Shown: positions 36,325-45,436, counted from the first letter of the stretch. The stretch is 64,000 nucleotides of DNA from an uncultured Cetobacterium sp. (GCA_934085975.1 CAKOHT010000002.1:177992-241991); one strand, 5' to 3'. Translations and numbers: made by a program. Notes: generated by a model from the letters alone, not told the origin.

Positions 36325-37413
36325 TTATTGCTTTTTTATTTTAATCTTAAATTTTTGCCAAGGTTTAATACTATCTAACAATCCCATATAATTCGAATCT
36401 ATCTTTCCTACTACACTTGTTTTTCCCGAATTTTTCATATCTTTTTTTGCAATATGTAGCTCTCCCGCATATTGTCCATAAAGTGACGATTCTATTAAAA
36501 CATCTCCTTTTTTAATATCAACTGGATTAAATAGCTCAAAATGGATACCTTTATATTTTACTCTTGGTTGTGTTGATCTAACAACATACTCCCCTACGTC
36601 TCCTCTTTGATAATGTAGCTCTTTTTCTATTATATCTTTTTCGACTGCTCCTACACCTTTATAAACTTCGCACTCTATCTCTAACATCTCTTTATTTATA
36701 TCTGCTAATTTCTTAAGCTCCTCCTCTGTTGGGAAACAATTGGATATAATCACAATATCTATCCCTTCATTGAACAACTCTCTACCTTGAACCTCAATCG
36801 GAAGATCTCTATGTTCCTCCAATGTACAAAGTCCATCATTTACAGGCCATGGACCAAAGGTCCCTGTTTGTGATGTAACAAAAGCTGCTGTTGTCAAAGC
36901 AAAACTCTTAAATCTTTTATTGCAGTTTCTAAAATGTTCCCTTGATAATCCTGTATATCTGTGTGGATAAAAATTATGGCACCCAACTAACTTCTCTTTA
37001 TTTGGCATAAAGTCCATTATAGTATTCACATAGTTTGTATCTTGACTCATATTTATTTCAATTAATAATCCATACTCATTAAATGTCATTATACTCTCTT
37101 CATTTCCAGAAAAACCTAAATCTAACCTTACTCCACAAGCTCCTATCTCTTTAAAGAAGGACAGATTTTCGTAACTTATATTCAATTTATTAAATATTGA
37201 TGGAGCTACATCCACCATGACTTCCATTCCTAAACTATTTGCATAATCTATAGTATCTTTAAACTCCTTCAGTATAATCTCTTTATCCCCATCAACCGAT
37301 AACAAGCAAGTAAAAACTCTCCTATATCCATACTTTGCAGCCAATTCAATATATTTTTTATTCTCTTCTAATGTAGCATGAAATGGATATACAGATATTC
37401 CTAATTGTTTCAT
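36325..37413 (-). CDS. mupG: MupG-family (DUF871) 6-phospho-N-acetylmuramidase
   Basis: A 362-residue protein: TIM-barrel (about 1-235; GISVYPFHATLEENKKYIELAAKYG, HNFYPHRYTGLSREHF) plus a cyclophilin-like C-terminal domain (RGDVGEYVVRSTQPRVKYKG). DUF871 includes MupG of Staphylococcus aureus, which splits MurNAc-6-phosphate-GlcNAc taken up by a PTS. The partner IIA 20 bp downstream supports a phospho-disaccharide substrate. Whether this copy prefers MurNAc-GlcNAc or another disaccharide cannot be told from sequence. Confidence 0.82.
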   Translation of the reverse strand: MKQLGISVYPFHATLEENKKYIELAAKYGYRRVFTCLLSVDGDKEIILKEFKDTIDYANSLGMEVMVDVAPSIFNKLNISYENLSFFKEIGACGVRLDLGFSGNEESIMTFNEYGLLIEINMSQDTNYVNTIMDFMPNKEKLVGCHNFYPHRYTGLSREHFRNCNKRFKSFALTTAAFVTSQTGTFGPWPVNDGLCTLEEHRDLPIEVQGRELFNEGIDIVIISNCFPTEEELKKLADINKEMLEIECEVYKGVGAVEKDIIEKELHYQRGDVGEYVVRSTQPRVKYKGIHFELFNPVDIKKGDVLIESSLYGQYAGELHIAKKDMKNSGKTSVVGKIDSNYMGLLDSIKPWQKFKIKIKKQ

Positions 37414-37437
37414 TCTCTACTCCCTCCTCAAAACCTT

Positions 37438-37478
37438 TATTTTACCTAGGTTTTACTAAATTTTTCCACATAAGTCAA
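37438..37478 (-). promoter_or_regulatory. mupG-IIA promoter with a ROK-type operator
   Basis: Minus strand TTGACT (37473-37478), 17 bp, TAAAAC (37450-37455), start near 37443. The -10/+1 region is covered by 37438-37454, which contains CTAGGTAAAATA, a 12-mer also found exactly in the operator next to the ROK gene at 49187-49203. Confidence 0.6.
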
Positions 37479-37546
37479 GCGTTAAAACTTCAAGAAAAAT
37501 TTATTTATTTTATTCGTCTAATATCCATAATATTCTCAATCACTTC

Positions 37547-38722
37547 CTAACTTTTTTTCATACATTGACGGGGAAATTTATTTTTTTCTCCCGTAGCCTC
37601 TTCCACTGTTTTATAGATTTCTATACTGCTTTCTCTCCCTTTATCCAAATAGAGAATATTTATTTTATGTCCCTCATCTTTATACTCCAACATTTCCCCT
37701 ATCTTCATACTTCTTAAAATCTTTAAAAAACTATAGTTATAATAAAATTTACATTTTAAAAGTTCCTTATAAAGCCTTGATTCAAAAATAAATCTATTGG
37801 AAAATATATCTACCGTTTTATTAACTAAAATATATTTTTCTTGTTTTTCTAATTCTTGGTTTTCTTTTAGAGCTAAACATATAGCTTCATCCAAAGAACC
37901 TGAAATTCCCTTATCTAGATGATATAAATTATTTCTAACAAATTCTACTCCCTCTTTTAATAACGCTTCCTCTATAACTTTACTTATAGTGGATATTGAA
38001 TCCACTCTATCTCTAAGTGGGAGTAATAACCTATCTATCTCTTCTACTAAAATTGCAGATAGCTTATGACTAAATATAAATTCTATCTCCATTATTTTAC
38101 TAGTAAACCCATCACTATTTTTTATTTTTTTATACTCTATATTATATTTTGTTAATTGATTTATATCCTCTAATACTGGTTTTAGAATTGTCTTTTCAAA
38201 GTCATAAAATCTTTCATAATTTTCTTGTCCTACCCCTAAAAGTTCTTTTAGTTGATCTTTACCTATTAAAAAACCACCTTGATTTCTATTTTTTATCATA
38301 GTTAAATAGAGTTGAAAACTTTTTTTATCCTTAAATAAAAGAATTAACAGTAAATCTATATCATCAAAAATTCCACTCTCTTTGATTGATTTTAATGACC
38401 TCGAAATATAGAGTCTATACTCTTCCCTATTTCTCATATAAAAATCAAATATCGGAAATGAAGAAAAAAATATCTCTTCCCCTTTTTCTATCAATTTTAA
38501 ATGAATCCTTCTTTTTGAAAATTTATCTAAAAAATCTTCTATCAAACCTCTCTCTTTTACAATTGATTTTAGCTCTTTTTCCGTAAAAATTATGTATTTC
38601 TCATTTTTTCCTTTATACCTCTCTCTGATTATCTCTAAAAAATCTCTTTCTTTTTTATTTAATTTTTTATCCGTATCTATAAAAATATCATTTTTAGAAA
38701 AATCAAAGGTCATTTTTCTCAT
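37547..38722 (-). CDS. Rep_3-type plasmid replication initiator homologue
   Basis: A 391-residue protein with the two winged-helix arrangement of Rep_3 (RepB/RepE/Pi-type) initiators. The strongest segment is SFQLYLTMIKNRNQGG, KDQLKELLGVGQENYERFYDF, KTILKPVLEDINQLTKYNIEYKKIK, at about 134-205. A C-terminal extension of about 120 residues is longer than usual. Such proteins bind iterons to start plasmid replication. Here it lies between two halves of a PTS locus, with no par, mob or toxin genes beside it, and I saw no clear iterons upstream. GGTGG precedes the ATG. It may be a plasmid relic or a domesticated DNA-binding protein. Confidence 0.7.
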   Translation of the reverse strand: MRKMTFDFSKNDIFIDTDKKLNKKERDFLEIIRERYKGKNEKYIIFTEKELKSIVKERGLIEDFLDKFSKRRIHLKLIEKGEEIFFSSFPIFDFYMRNREEYRLYISRSLKSIKESGIFDDIDLLLILLFKDKKSFQLYLTMIKNRNQGGFLIGKDQLKELLGVGQENYERFYDFEKTILKPVLEDINQLTKYNIEYKKIKNSDGFTSKIMEIEFIFSHKLSAILVEEIDRLLLPLRDRVDSISTISKVIEEALLKEGVEFVRNNLYHLDKGISGSLDEAICLALKENQELEKQEKYILVNKTVDIFSNRFIFESRLYKELLKCKFYYNYSFLKILRSMKIGEMLEYKDEGHKINILYLDKGRESSIEIYKTVEEATGEKNKFPRQCMKKS

Positions 38723-39048
38723 ATTACACCACCTTTTTTATATATTTTAATAAATTTTTTTTAATTTTTAAAATTTTTTTGTTTTTTTTAAACAACTTTA
38801 TATAAAAATTAGACGATTTTTTTTTATTTTTTTTTCGCTACAACTAGAGAATACAATATTTATCTCTTACTTTCAAGCTTTTTTTTTAGAATATAGATTT
38901 GTACTTGACGAAAAAAGTCTTATTTTTGATAAATTTGACTTTTTTTAAAACATAAACTATAATCGTAATGCCAAGTGACTGGTTCACTTAGAACTGATTA
39001 TAAATTCAAATATGTAACTAAAAATATATATTAAAAGGAGAAAGAACT
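38723..39048 (+). promoter_or_regulatory. 326-bp spacer between rep and PTS IIB: promoter and operator
   Basis: The left two thirds is extremely A+T-rich with long T-runs and no repeated iterons visible. A near-perfect rightward promoter is present: TTGACT (38935-38940), 17 bp, TATAAT (38958-38963), start near 38970. The dyad AAGTGA-N5-TCACTT (38973-38989) lies at about +4 to +20, a repressor-type position. An inverted repeat AAAAAAGTC / GACTTTTTT (38911-38945) overlaps the -35 box. AGGAG precedes the IIB ATG. Confidence 0.75.
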
Positions 39049-39354
39049 ATGAAAAAAATATTATTACTTTGTTCTGCGGGAATGTCAACAAGTATGGTTG
39101 TTAAGAAAATGGAAGCTGCCGCTGCTGCTGAAAATATAGAAGTTAAAATTGATGCCGTAGGTTTAGAACAATTTCATGAGTTACTACCTAAATATGATGT
39201 ATTTCTTTTAGGTCCACAGGTTAGATTTAAAAAAGCTGAATTGGGAGCTATCGCTGCTGAAGCTGGAAAACCTTTGGATGTGATTGATACTATGGCATAC
39301 GGAACTTTAAATGGTAAGAAAATTTTAGACTTTGCTTTAAGCTTAGCTAAATAG
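39049..39354 (+). CDS. PTS cellobiose-type EIIB
   Basis: A 101-residue EIIB of the lactose/cellobiose family; the phosphocysteine is Cys8 in LLLCSAGMSTS. It phosphorylates the sugar brought in by the IIC encoded 1.2 kb downstream. The matching IIA is on the other side of the rep gene. First gene of the IIB-porin-IIC transcript. Confidence 0.92.
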   Translation: MKKILLLCSAGMSTSMVVKKMEAAAAAENIEVKIDAVGLEQFHELLPKYDVFLLGPQVRFKKAELGAIAAEAGKPLDVIDTMAYGTLNGKKILDFALSLAK

Positions 39355-39400
39355 TAATAAAATAGATTGGTATTTTTACTAAAAAACGGGAGGGAAACAA

Positions 39401-40504
39401 ATGAAAAAATCACTTTATTTATTGGCTGTTTTATCATTATTGGGTACAAATGTTTTTGCTAAAGAGGTTGTAACGGGACCTACAACTATTACTGAAACAC
39501 CTATCGCAGGAGAAGTTAAAGAAGAGAGTTTAAATGATGAGACTCAAGTTATGACAATGATTGAAATTCCTGAGGATAAGTGGACTTTTAATGGTAGAAT
39601 GTATTTAGAAACTGAAAACTTTGACAACTCATCTAAGATAGTTAGATCTGGATTGTCTAGATATTATCAAGGGTCAATGAAGCCTATGGGAAATGGAGAT
39701 GATGCTCTTTTCTGGGGAACTGGTGTCTCTGCTTCTAAAGGAAAATTAACTTTGGATTTAAATGTTGAAAGAAGATATATCGGAGGAGCTTATTCTTTCA
39801 AAGAGGGAACAAACGATAGAACAAGAACTGATTGGAAAGTTAGATATCAACTACTTGAAAATCAAGGGTTCCATGTTAAATACAGAAATGAAAATGGCGA
39901 TGGCTTCAGAAGAGAAAGATTTGAATTAGGAACTGATTGGAATTATTATAACAATCTTTTTGCTGGATGGTTTGTTGTTGGTCATGATATGGATAAAGGA
40001 ACTAGCTATGAAATTGATATTCTAGATCCTACAACTATTGTTAAATCTGGAAAGCGTACAAAAGGAAACTACTGGGAAGGAGATTTTGGACCTTCATTTA
40101 AATTGACTGAAACATTGTCATTAAATCCTACTATCTATACAACTGGAGAGTTCTATGACTCTTATGAGATGGTAGAAACTCAACTTAGAATTATGATGCC
40201 TTACCAAGCTACTGAAAAATTAACTATTATGCCTAGAATTAGACTTACTTTAGAGAAAACTGTAGATTCTAAAGATAGCAATGGAGATTTTAAAAGAGAT
40301 TGGGAAGCTGGATTTGGGGACAGAATCAGATATGAATTAATGGGTAACTATGTATTCACTGAACAACTTTCTACATTTGTTGGAGTCGCTTTTGAAAATG
40401 GAAAAAGAGATTTCAAAAATTCAAATATTTTTGGTGGAGTAAATGGAAAAGAAACGTGTAATATGTGGTGGGGATATGTTGGTTTAAACTACAAGTTTAA
40501 CTAA
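39401..40504 (+). CDS. Outer-membrane beta-barrel porin in a PTS operon
   Basis: A 367-residue protein: signal peptide (MKKSLYLLAVLSLLGTNVFAK), a Thr/Glu-rich linker (about 22-55), then a barrel of alternating strands (WTFNGRMYLETENF; LTLDLNVERRYIGG; YVFTEQLSTFVGVAFENG; WWGYVGLNYKFN). It looks like the fusobacterial porin group that also includes the protein at 46576-47700. Placement between PTS IIB and IIC suggests a channel for the same sugar across the outer membrane. GGGAGG precedes the ATG. Confidence 0.78.
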   Translation: MKKSLYLLAVLSLLGTNVFAKEVVTGPTTITETPIAGEVKEESLNDETQVMTMIEIPEDKWTFNGRMYLETENFDNSSKIVRSGLSRYYQGSMKPMGNGDDALFWGTGVSASKGKLTLDLNVERRYIGGAYSFKEGTNDRTRTDWKVRYQLLENQGFHVKYRNENGDGFRRERFELGTDWNYYNNLFAGWFVVGHDMDKGTSYEIDILDPTTIVKSGKRTKGNYWEGDFGPSFKLTETLSLNPTIYTTGEFYDSYEMVETQLRIMMPYQATEKLTIMPRIRLTLEKTVDSKDSNGDFKRDWEAGFGDRIRYELMGNYVFTEQLSTFVGVAFENGKRDFKNSNIFGGVNGKETCNMWWGYVGLNYKFN

Positions 40505-40527
40505 CTCTCAAAAATTTTAAAAATTAT

Positions 40528-40577
40528 GGGGAGGGGAAGTTTTTTCCTCCACCCCTTTCTATAAAATTTGATATAAT
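40528..40577 (+). promoter_or_regulatory. Hairpin and internal promoter ahead of IIC
   Basis: After the porin stop, GGGGAGGGGAA can pair imperfectly with TTCCTCCACCCC (40528-40557), a weak terminator or processing stem. Twelve bases on is TG-A-TATAAT (40569-40577), an extended -10. The pair could set IIC expression apart from IIB and porin. Confidence 0.4.
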
Positions 40578-40604
40578 AGAACTTAAAATATGGAGGAAAA
40601 ATTT

Positions 40605-41942
40605 ATGAGCAACTTTATGAATATTATTGAAGAAAAACTTATGCCTATCGCTGCTAAGGTCGGGCAAAATAGATACCTAAATGCTATTAAAGATGGTTTT
40701 GTTTATGTGATGCCATTCTTAATTATTGGTTCTTTTATTCTTTTAATGGTAAATCTACCGTGTACTGATCCTAACAATATTCTTTATATGGAATGGTACG
40801 CCAATTTAATGGGATCTTTTAAAGGAGACTTAGTACAACCCTTCTATGTGAGCATGGGTATAATGTCCCTATTTGTCTCATATGGGATTGGGATGTCTCT
40901 ATCTAATAGTTATAGTCTTAATGGTACAACTGGTGGATTCCTATCAATGTATGCTTTTTTACTGGTTTCAGCTAAACTTGATTGGTTACCTGTTGGTCAA
41001 GCCGAAGGAGCTGGAGCCCTGTTTCTTATCCCAGATGGTGGATGGATGCCAATTATGGATGCCAGATATCTTGATGCTAAAGGGCTATTTACAGCTATAC
41101 TAGGAGCAATCATAGCTATTGAAATATTCAGATTATTGGTACAAAAAAAGTTTGTTATTAAACTTCCTGACTCAGTACCACCCGCAATTGCTAAATCATT
41201 TGAGTTATTGATTCCAATTGTATTTGTTACAATCATCTTCCAAGCGGTGAATGTCTTTGCAATGAAGAGTTTAAATCTTATGGTTCCTGAAATTATTTTA
41301 AAAGCTTTTGCGCCACTATTAAATATGTCTGATTCACTGATATCAGTAATCTTTATCATTATAATTACTCATCTTCTATGGTTCGCTGGATTACATGGAA
41401 CAAATATCGTTATAGCCATTATCAACTCTATAACTTTATCTAATCTTGCTGTCAATCAAGCTGCCCTTCAAGCTGGTGAAACTCTACCAAAAATATTTGC
41501 AGGAGGATTCCTTGATGCTTATGTTTATATCGGAGGAGCTGGAGCTACTCTAGGGCTTGCACTTGCTATGTCTGTGAGTAAAAATGCACATATTAAATCT
41601 ATCGGAAAACTATCAGTTATTCCAGCAGTATTCAATATTAACGAACCTATAATGTTTGGAGCTCCTATAGTAATGAATCCACTATTATTTATTCCGTTTG
41701 TTGGAGTTCCAGTATTAAATGCCTGTATAGCATGGTTTGCTACAAAGTTTGATTTAGTTGGTAAAATTATAACCCTTGTTCCTTGGACAACTCCAGGACC
41801 TGTTGGAGCCCTGCTTGCAACTAACTTTAGTATCGCTGCATTTATTCTAAGTTGTGGACTGATTGCTGTTTCATTTTTCATATATATTCCATTCTTAAAA
41901 GTATATGAAAAATCTTTAAATGAACCTGTAAACGATCAATAA
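40605..41942 (+). CDS. PTS cellobiose-type EIIC permease
   Basis: A 445-residue CelB-type EIIC with about ten membrane segments (YVMPFLIIGSFILLMV; LLWFAGLHGTNIVIAIINSI; FNINEPIMFGAPIVMNP). The NEPIMFG motif and the conserved HG pair are typical of chitobiose/cellobiose IIC. It moves a disaccharide across the inner membrane while IIB phosphorylates it. The start at 40605 has GGAGG 8 bases upstream; an in-frame ATG at 40590 overlaps that site. Confidence 0.92.
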   Translation: MSNFMNIIEEKLMPIAAKVGQNRYLNAIKDGFVYVMPFLIIGSFILLMVNLPCTDPNNILYMEWYANLMGSFKGDLVQPFYVSMGIMSLFVSYGIGMSLSNSYSLNGTTGGFLSMYAFLLVSAKLDWLPVGQAEGAGALFLIPDGGWMPIMDARYLDAKGLFTAILGAIIAIEIFRLLVQKKFVIKLPDSVPPAIAKSFELLIPIVFVTIIFQAVNVFAMKSLNLMVPEIILKAFAPLLNMSDSLISVIFIIIITHLLWFAGLHGTNIVIAIINSITLSNLAVNQAALQAGETLPKIFAGGFLDAYVYIGGAGATLGLALAMSVSKNAHIKSIGKLSVIPAVFNINEPIMFGAPIVMNPLLFIPFVGVPVLNACIAWFATKFDLVGKIITLVPWTTPGPVGALLATNFSIAAFILSCGLIAVSFFIYIPFLKVYEKSLNEPVNDQ

Positions 41943-41976
41943 AAAATCTTTTAAATAAAAGTGCTAATATATAAAT

Positions 41977-42016
41977 AAACCTCATTCGTATCAATAAATT
42001 GATTAGAATGAGGTTT
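41977..42016. terminator. Bidirectional terminator after IIC
   Basis: AAACCTCATTC / GAATGAGGTTT outer stem enclosing a TCAAT-AA-ATTGA inner hairpin, followed by ATTTTTT; IIC ends 35 bp before it and the convergent gene ends 13 bp after. Confidence 0.85.
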
Positions 42017-42028
42017 TATTTTTTATGA

Positions 42029-43105
42029 TTAATTTTTCTTTGAATCTACCTTATAAGCTACTCTTCCAACAGTATAACCTTTTTCAAAGAATGGGTAATC
42101 TCTTAAAGAAGCCACTATCCCAGATTTATCTGTCCTGTATTCTGCAATAACATTTCCAAAATTATCATAACCAACAGCGATTATATCTCCAACTTTAACT
42201 TTGTCATTTAACTTAACTTTATATTCAACCATCCCTGCATTTTCAGCGGATATTCTATTCCATTCGTTAACAAACTCTGGCTTTTTTTTATTTTTTATTG
42301 CTCCCTTCATATTTCCAGAATAAACAAGAGTATTCATCACCCCATCTACAGCTCTATCTACTAATTCAGGTTCAATTTTTGTTCCAGTACCAACTTCATA
42401 AGTTATGGCTGGTACTCCAAGCTTTAAATACGCATCTTCAACAGCTCCTTCAGTACCTTCAAGTTCTATTTTGGCAATATCTGCTCCAGATATTTCAGCC
42501 ATTTTCTTAACTTTAGCATTATTGTCTGTTAAATATATAAGAAACGGAAATTTTGTGGCTCCACCAGTATGCATATCTATTGCAAAATCAGCATTTGGTT
42601 TAAGTATATCCTCCCAAAGTTTTTTAGAATAAATCTCTTCCGAATAAGTATCGTCTCCAGCATCAATTCCTCTATTCAAGTTTGTACTTGACGGATATCT
42701 TCCTGTTGAAAGATAATTTCTAGAATTAGATAGAATTCCAGGAATATTGAGCATATGAACTATCGTTACAGTTCCATTGATATTTTTAGAAGTAAGCTTA
42801 CCCTTAACTTTATTAAGAGCTAAAATAGAATTAATCTCATCTCCGTGAACACCTGAAGTTAACATAAACTTTGGTCCAGGATTTTTTCCTTTAATTACTG
42901 TTACTGGAACATAATATGGTTGCCCTATACTATTTTCCGTAAGTTTCATAAACAATTCATACTTACCAGGTTGTAAATCATCAACATCCAATGATGATAT
43001 AACTTGCTTATTTTTAAACCTTTCCCCTGTCACAACAGTTTTAGCCATAGAAACAGTTACAGTTGATAAAAATAACGATCCTAAAATTAATTTTTTAATA
43101 AACAT
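42029..43105 (-). CDS. Secreted succinylglutamate desuccinylase/aspartoacylase-family zinc hydrolase
   Basis: A 358-residue protein with a signal peptide (1-21) and an M14-like AstE/AspA fold. The zinc motif SGVHGDE (His/Glu), the third ligand DMHTG and a Glu late in the domain (YEVGTG) are present. A C-terminal beta-barrel-like domain (about 270-350; NAGMVEYKVKLNDKVKVGDIIA) follows. Family members cleave amide bonds of N-acyl amino acids or peptides. The periplasmic location is unusual for AstE and suggests a nutrient or cell-wall substrate; which one is unknown. Confidence 0.75.
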   Translation of the reverse strand: MFIKKLILGSLFLSTVTVSMAKTVVTGERFKNKQVISSLDVDDLQPGKYELFMKLTENSIGQPYYVPVTVIKGKNPGPKFMLTSGVHGDEINSILALNKVKGKLTSKNINGTVTIVHMLNIPGILSNSRNYLSTGRYPSSTNLNRGIDAGDDTYSEEIYSKKLWEDILKPNADFAIDMHTGGATKFPFLIYLTDNNAKVKKMAEISGADIAKIELEGTEGAVEDAYLKLGVPAITYEVGTGTKIEPELVDRAVDGVMNTLVYSGNMKGAIKNKKKPEFVNEWNRISAENAGMVEYKVKLNDKVKVGDIIAVGYDNFGNVIAEYRTDKSGIVASLRDYPFFEKGYTVGRVAYKVDSKKN

Positions 43106-43273
43106 AATCCCTCCTAAATACTATAACATACTTAAATAAGTAATAGGAGTATACCCTAGGATAAATAAGAAATCAACAAAGATAAAAAAATAACTAAATT
43201 ATTTAACAATTTTGAACCAAAAAATATTTTTAAAACTACTGATTTTAGCTCTATAAAAATCATAATTTTTTTA

Positions 43274-45322
43274 CTATTTAGTTAATTCTATAAACTCATC
43301 CTCTGTTAAAATGTTTATTGTTCCAATCTCTTTTGCCTTTGTTAACTTACTTCCAGCATCCTCTCCAACAATTAAATAATCCAATTTTTTACTTACAGAT
43401 GAAAGATTTATTCCGCCCAAGGATTCTATCAAATCTTTAATTTCCCCTCTTTTAAATTTTTGTAGTTTTCCTGTAAATAGAAATGTTTTTCCTGAAAGTT
43501 TATCGTTTTCAACCGTTTTTCTATTAATCTCCTCATCTTTTTTTCCAAAATTCACCCCATATTTTTTTAACTTCCTTATTATTTCCATTGATTTTTCATC
43601 TCTAAAAAATTTATAAACAGATTCAGCGACTTTATCTCCAATACCATCAATTTCCAAAAGTTCCTCTTTTGTCATTTGGGACAATCTATCTACATTCTTA
43701 CTTTTCTTTGCTAAAACATTACCTAAAAATTTTCCAACAAAAGGTATTCCTAAAGCATACAACGTTTTAGAGTATGGTCTCTCTTTACTTTTTTCTATTG
43801 AAGCCAAAAGTTTTTCTACACTTTTCTCTCCCATTTTATCCAGTTCCATAAGCTCCTCTTTATATTTTGCTAAACTATATATATCTGTAATATCCTTTAT
43901 ATAATTAAGTTCTAACATTCTCGCTACAATCTTACTTCCAAATCCTCCTATATTCATTCCATCTCTCGATACAAAATATTCAATGCTCCCTTGTATAATT
44001 GCTGGACACTCAGAGTTTACGCATTTTAAACCAACTAGTCCATCCTCTTTCTCCAAAATTGATCCGCACTCTGGGCAGGTTGTTGGAGGAGTAACCTCTT
44101 TTTCTTCACCAGTTCTAACCTCTTTTACGGAACTTATAACTTGTGGAATAATTTCAGCAGCTTTTTCTATAAATACTCTATCCCCTATTCTAATATCTTT
44201 TCTTAAAATCTCATCTATATTGTGTAAACTAGCTCTTTTAACTCTACTTCCAGATAATTCAACTTCTTCTAACTCAGCTACTGGAGTCACTTTTCCAGTC
44301 CTTCCCACTTGCCAAGTTATATTTAAAAGCTTAGTTGTAACCTGCTTTGCCGGAAATTTATAAGCTATAGCCCATCTTGGACTTTTCGTTGTATAACCAA
44401 CATCATCCCATAGAGTAATATTATTTAATTTTATTACTAGTCCATCTGTTTCAAAATCTAACTTTTCTCTCTCTTCCTCCCAGTAGGCAATTCTTTTTTC
44501 CATAATGGTTAAATCATCTATTACTTCAGCTACCTTTGTTGTTTTTATTCCAACTCTCTCCAAGTAATCCAAACTCTCTTTATGAGTTTTAAATCCATAT
44601 TTTAAAGGCTCAACTAAATAATAAAAATATGCATCCAAGCCTCTTTCTCTAACAATTTCTGAATCCAACTGTCTTAGAGTTCCACTGGCTGCATTTCTTG
44701 GATTAGCAAATATGTCCTCCTCGTTTGCCAGTCTTTCTTCATTTAATTTTTCAAATTGACTCAAGGGTAAAACAATTTCACCTCTGACCTCCAAATCAAC
44801 ATTCTCTTTTAAATAGTTAGGAATTGTATCGATAGCTAAGATATTTTCTGTTACATCTTCCCCTTCTATTCCATCCCCTCTCGTCACTGCCCTCACAAGT
44901 TCTCCCTTTTCATATGTAACACTTATGCTAGCTCCATCTAATTTTAACTCAAGAACATACTCCAACTTTTCATGTTTATATTCAAGATTTTTCTCTATTC
45001 TCTCTGTAAAAGCAATCACATCTTCTATATTGTATGAATTATTTAAACTTAACATAGGTTTTTTATGAATAACTTTTTTAAATTTTGATTCTTTTAAATC
45101 AATAGCTCCTACGTGTTTTGTCGGAGATATCTCCGCTTTAAGTTCTGGATACTCTCTTTCTAACTTTTCCAACTCTTTTAAAAGATTATCAAATTCAAAA
45201 TCTGAAACTATAGACTCATTTTTAGTATAATAATAGTAATTATAACGCTCTATCTCTTTCCTCAATTTATCTATTCTTTTTTTTGGCTCATTCTCTTCAA
45301 TTGCATCAAAAAGTTTCAGCAT
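43274..45322 (-). CDS. ligA: NAD-dependent DNA ligase
   Basis: A 682-residue LigA. The order is N-terminal Ia domain (YNYYYYTKNESIVSDFEFD), adenylation domain with Lys127 in LKLDG, OB fold, four-Cys zinc finger (CPECGSILEKEDGLVGLKC...C), HhH repeats and a C-terminal BRCT domain. It seals nicks in replication and repair. Monocistronic, with an extended -10 just upstream. The 168-bp spacer downstream (43106-43273) holds no recognised feature. Confidence 0.97.
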   Translation of the reverse strand: MLKLFDAIEENEPKKRIDKLRKEIERYNYYYYTKNESIVSDFEFDNLLKELEKLEREYPELKAEISPTKHVGAIDLKESKFKKVIHKKPMLSLNNSYNIEDVIAFTERIEKNLEYKHEKLEYVLELKLDGASISVTYEKGELVRAVTRGDGIEGEDVTENILAIDTIPNYLKENVDLEVRGEIVLPLSQFEKLNEERLANEEDIFANPRNAASGTLRQLDSEIVRERGLDAYFYYLVEPLKYGFKTHKESLDYLERVGIKTTKVAEVIDDLTIMEKRIAYWEEEREKLDFETDGLVIKLNNITLWDDVGYTTKSPRWAIAYKFPAKQVTTKLLNITWQVGRTGKVTPVAELEEVELSGSRVKRASLHNIDEILRKDIRIGDRVFIEKAAEIIPQVISSVKEVRTGEEKEVTPPTTCPECGSILEKEDGLVGLKCVNSECPAIIQGSIEYFVSRDGMNIGGFGSKIVARMLELNYIKDITDIYSLAKYKEELMELDKMGEKSVEKLLASIEKSKERPYSKTLYALGIPFVGKFLGNVLAKKSKNVDRLSQMTKEELLEIDGIGDKVAESVYKFFRDEKSMEIIRKLKKYGVNFGKKDEEINRKTVENDKLSGKTFLFTGKLQKFKRGEIKDLIESLGGINLSSVSKKLDYLIVGEDAGSKLTKAKEIGTINILTEDEFIELTK

Positions 45323-45345
45323 CTTCCACCATCCTTTTTTATTAG

Positions 45346-45351
45346 ATTATA
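45346..45351 (-). promoter_or_regulatory. Extended -10 promoter of ligA
   Basis: TG-G-TATAAT on the minus strand, with TTAATT 17 bp upstream as a weak -35; the start near 45339 leaves a 17-nt leader. On the plus strand TTTACA (45363-45368), 17 bp, TAATAA (45386-45391) is a weaker candidate for gldA. Confidence 0.5.
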
Positions 45352-45436
45352 CCACTTTTCTATTTACAAATTAAGAGTTTAATGGTAATAAATATGTATT
45401 GAAGTTCTTTTTATTAAAGATTGTGGAGGTACTAAT

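Noticed and set aside
38741..38880. Iterons or DnaA boxes for the Rep_3 gene
   Set aside because: The spacer is rich in T-runs but shows no repeated 15-22-bp unit and no TTATCCACA-like box.
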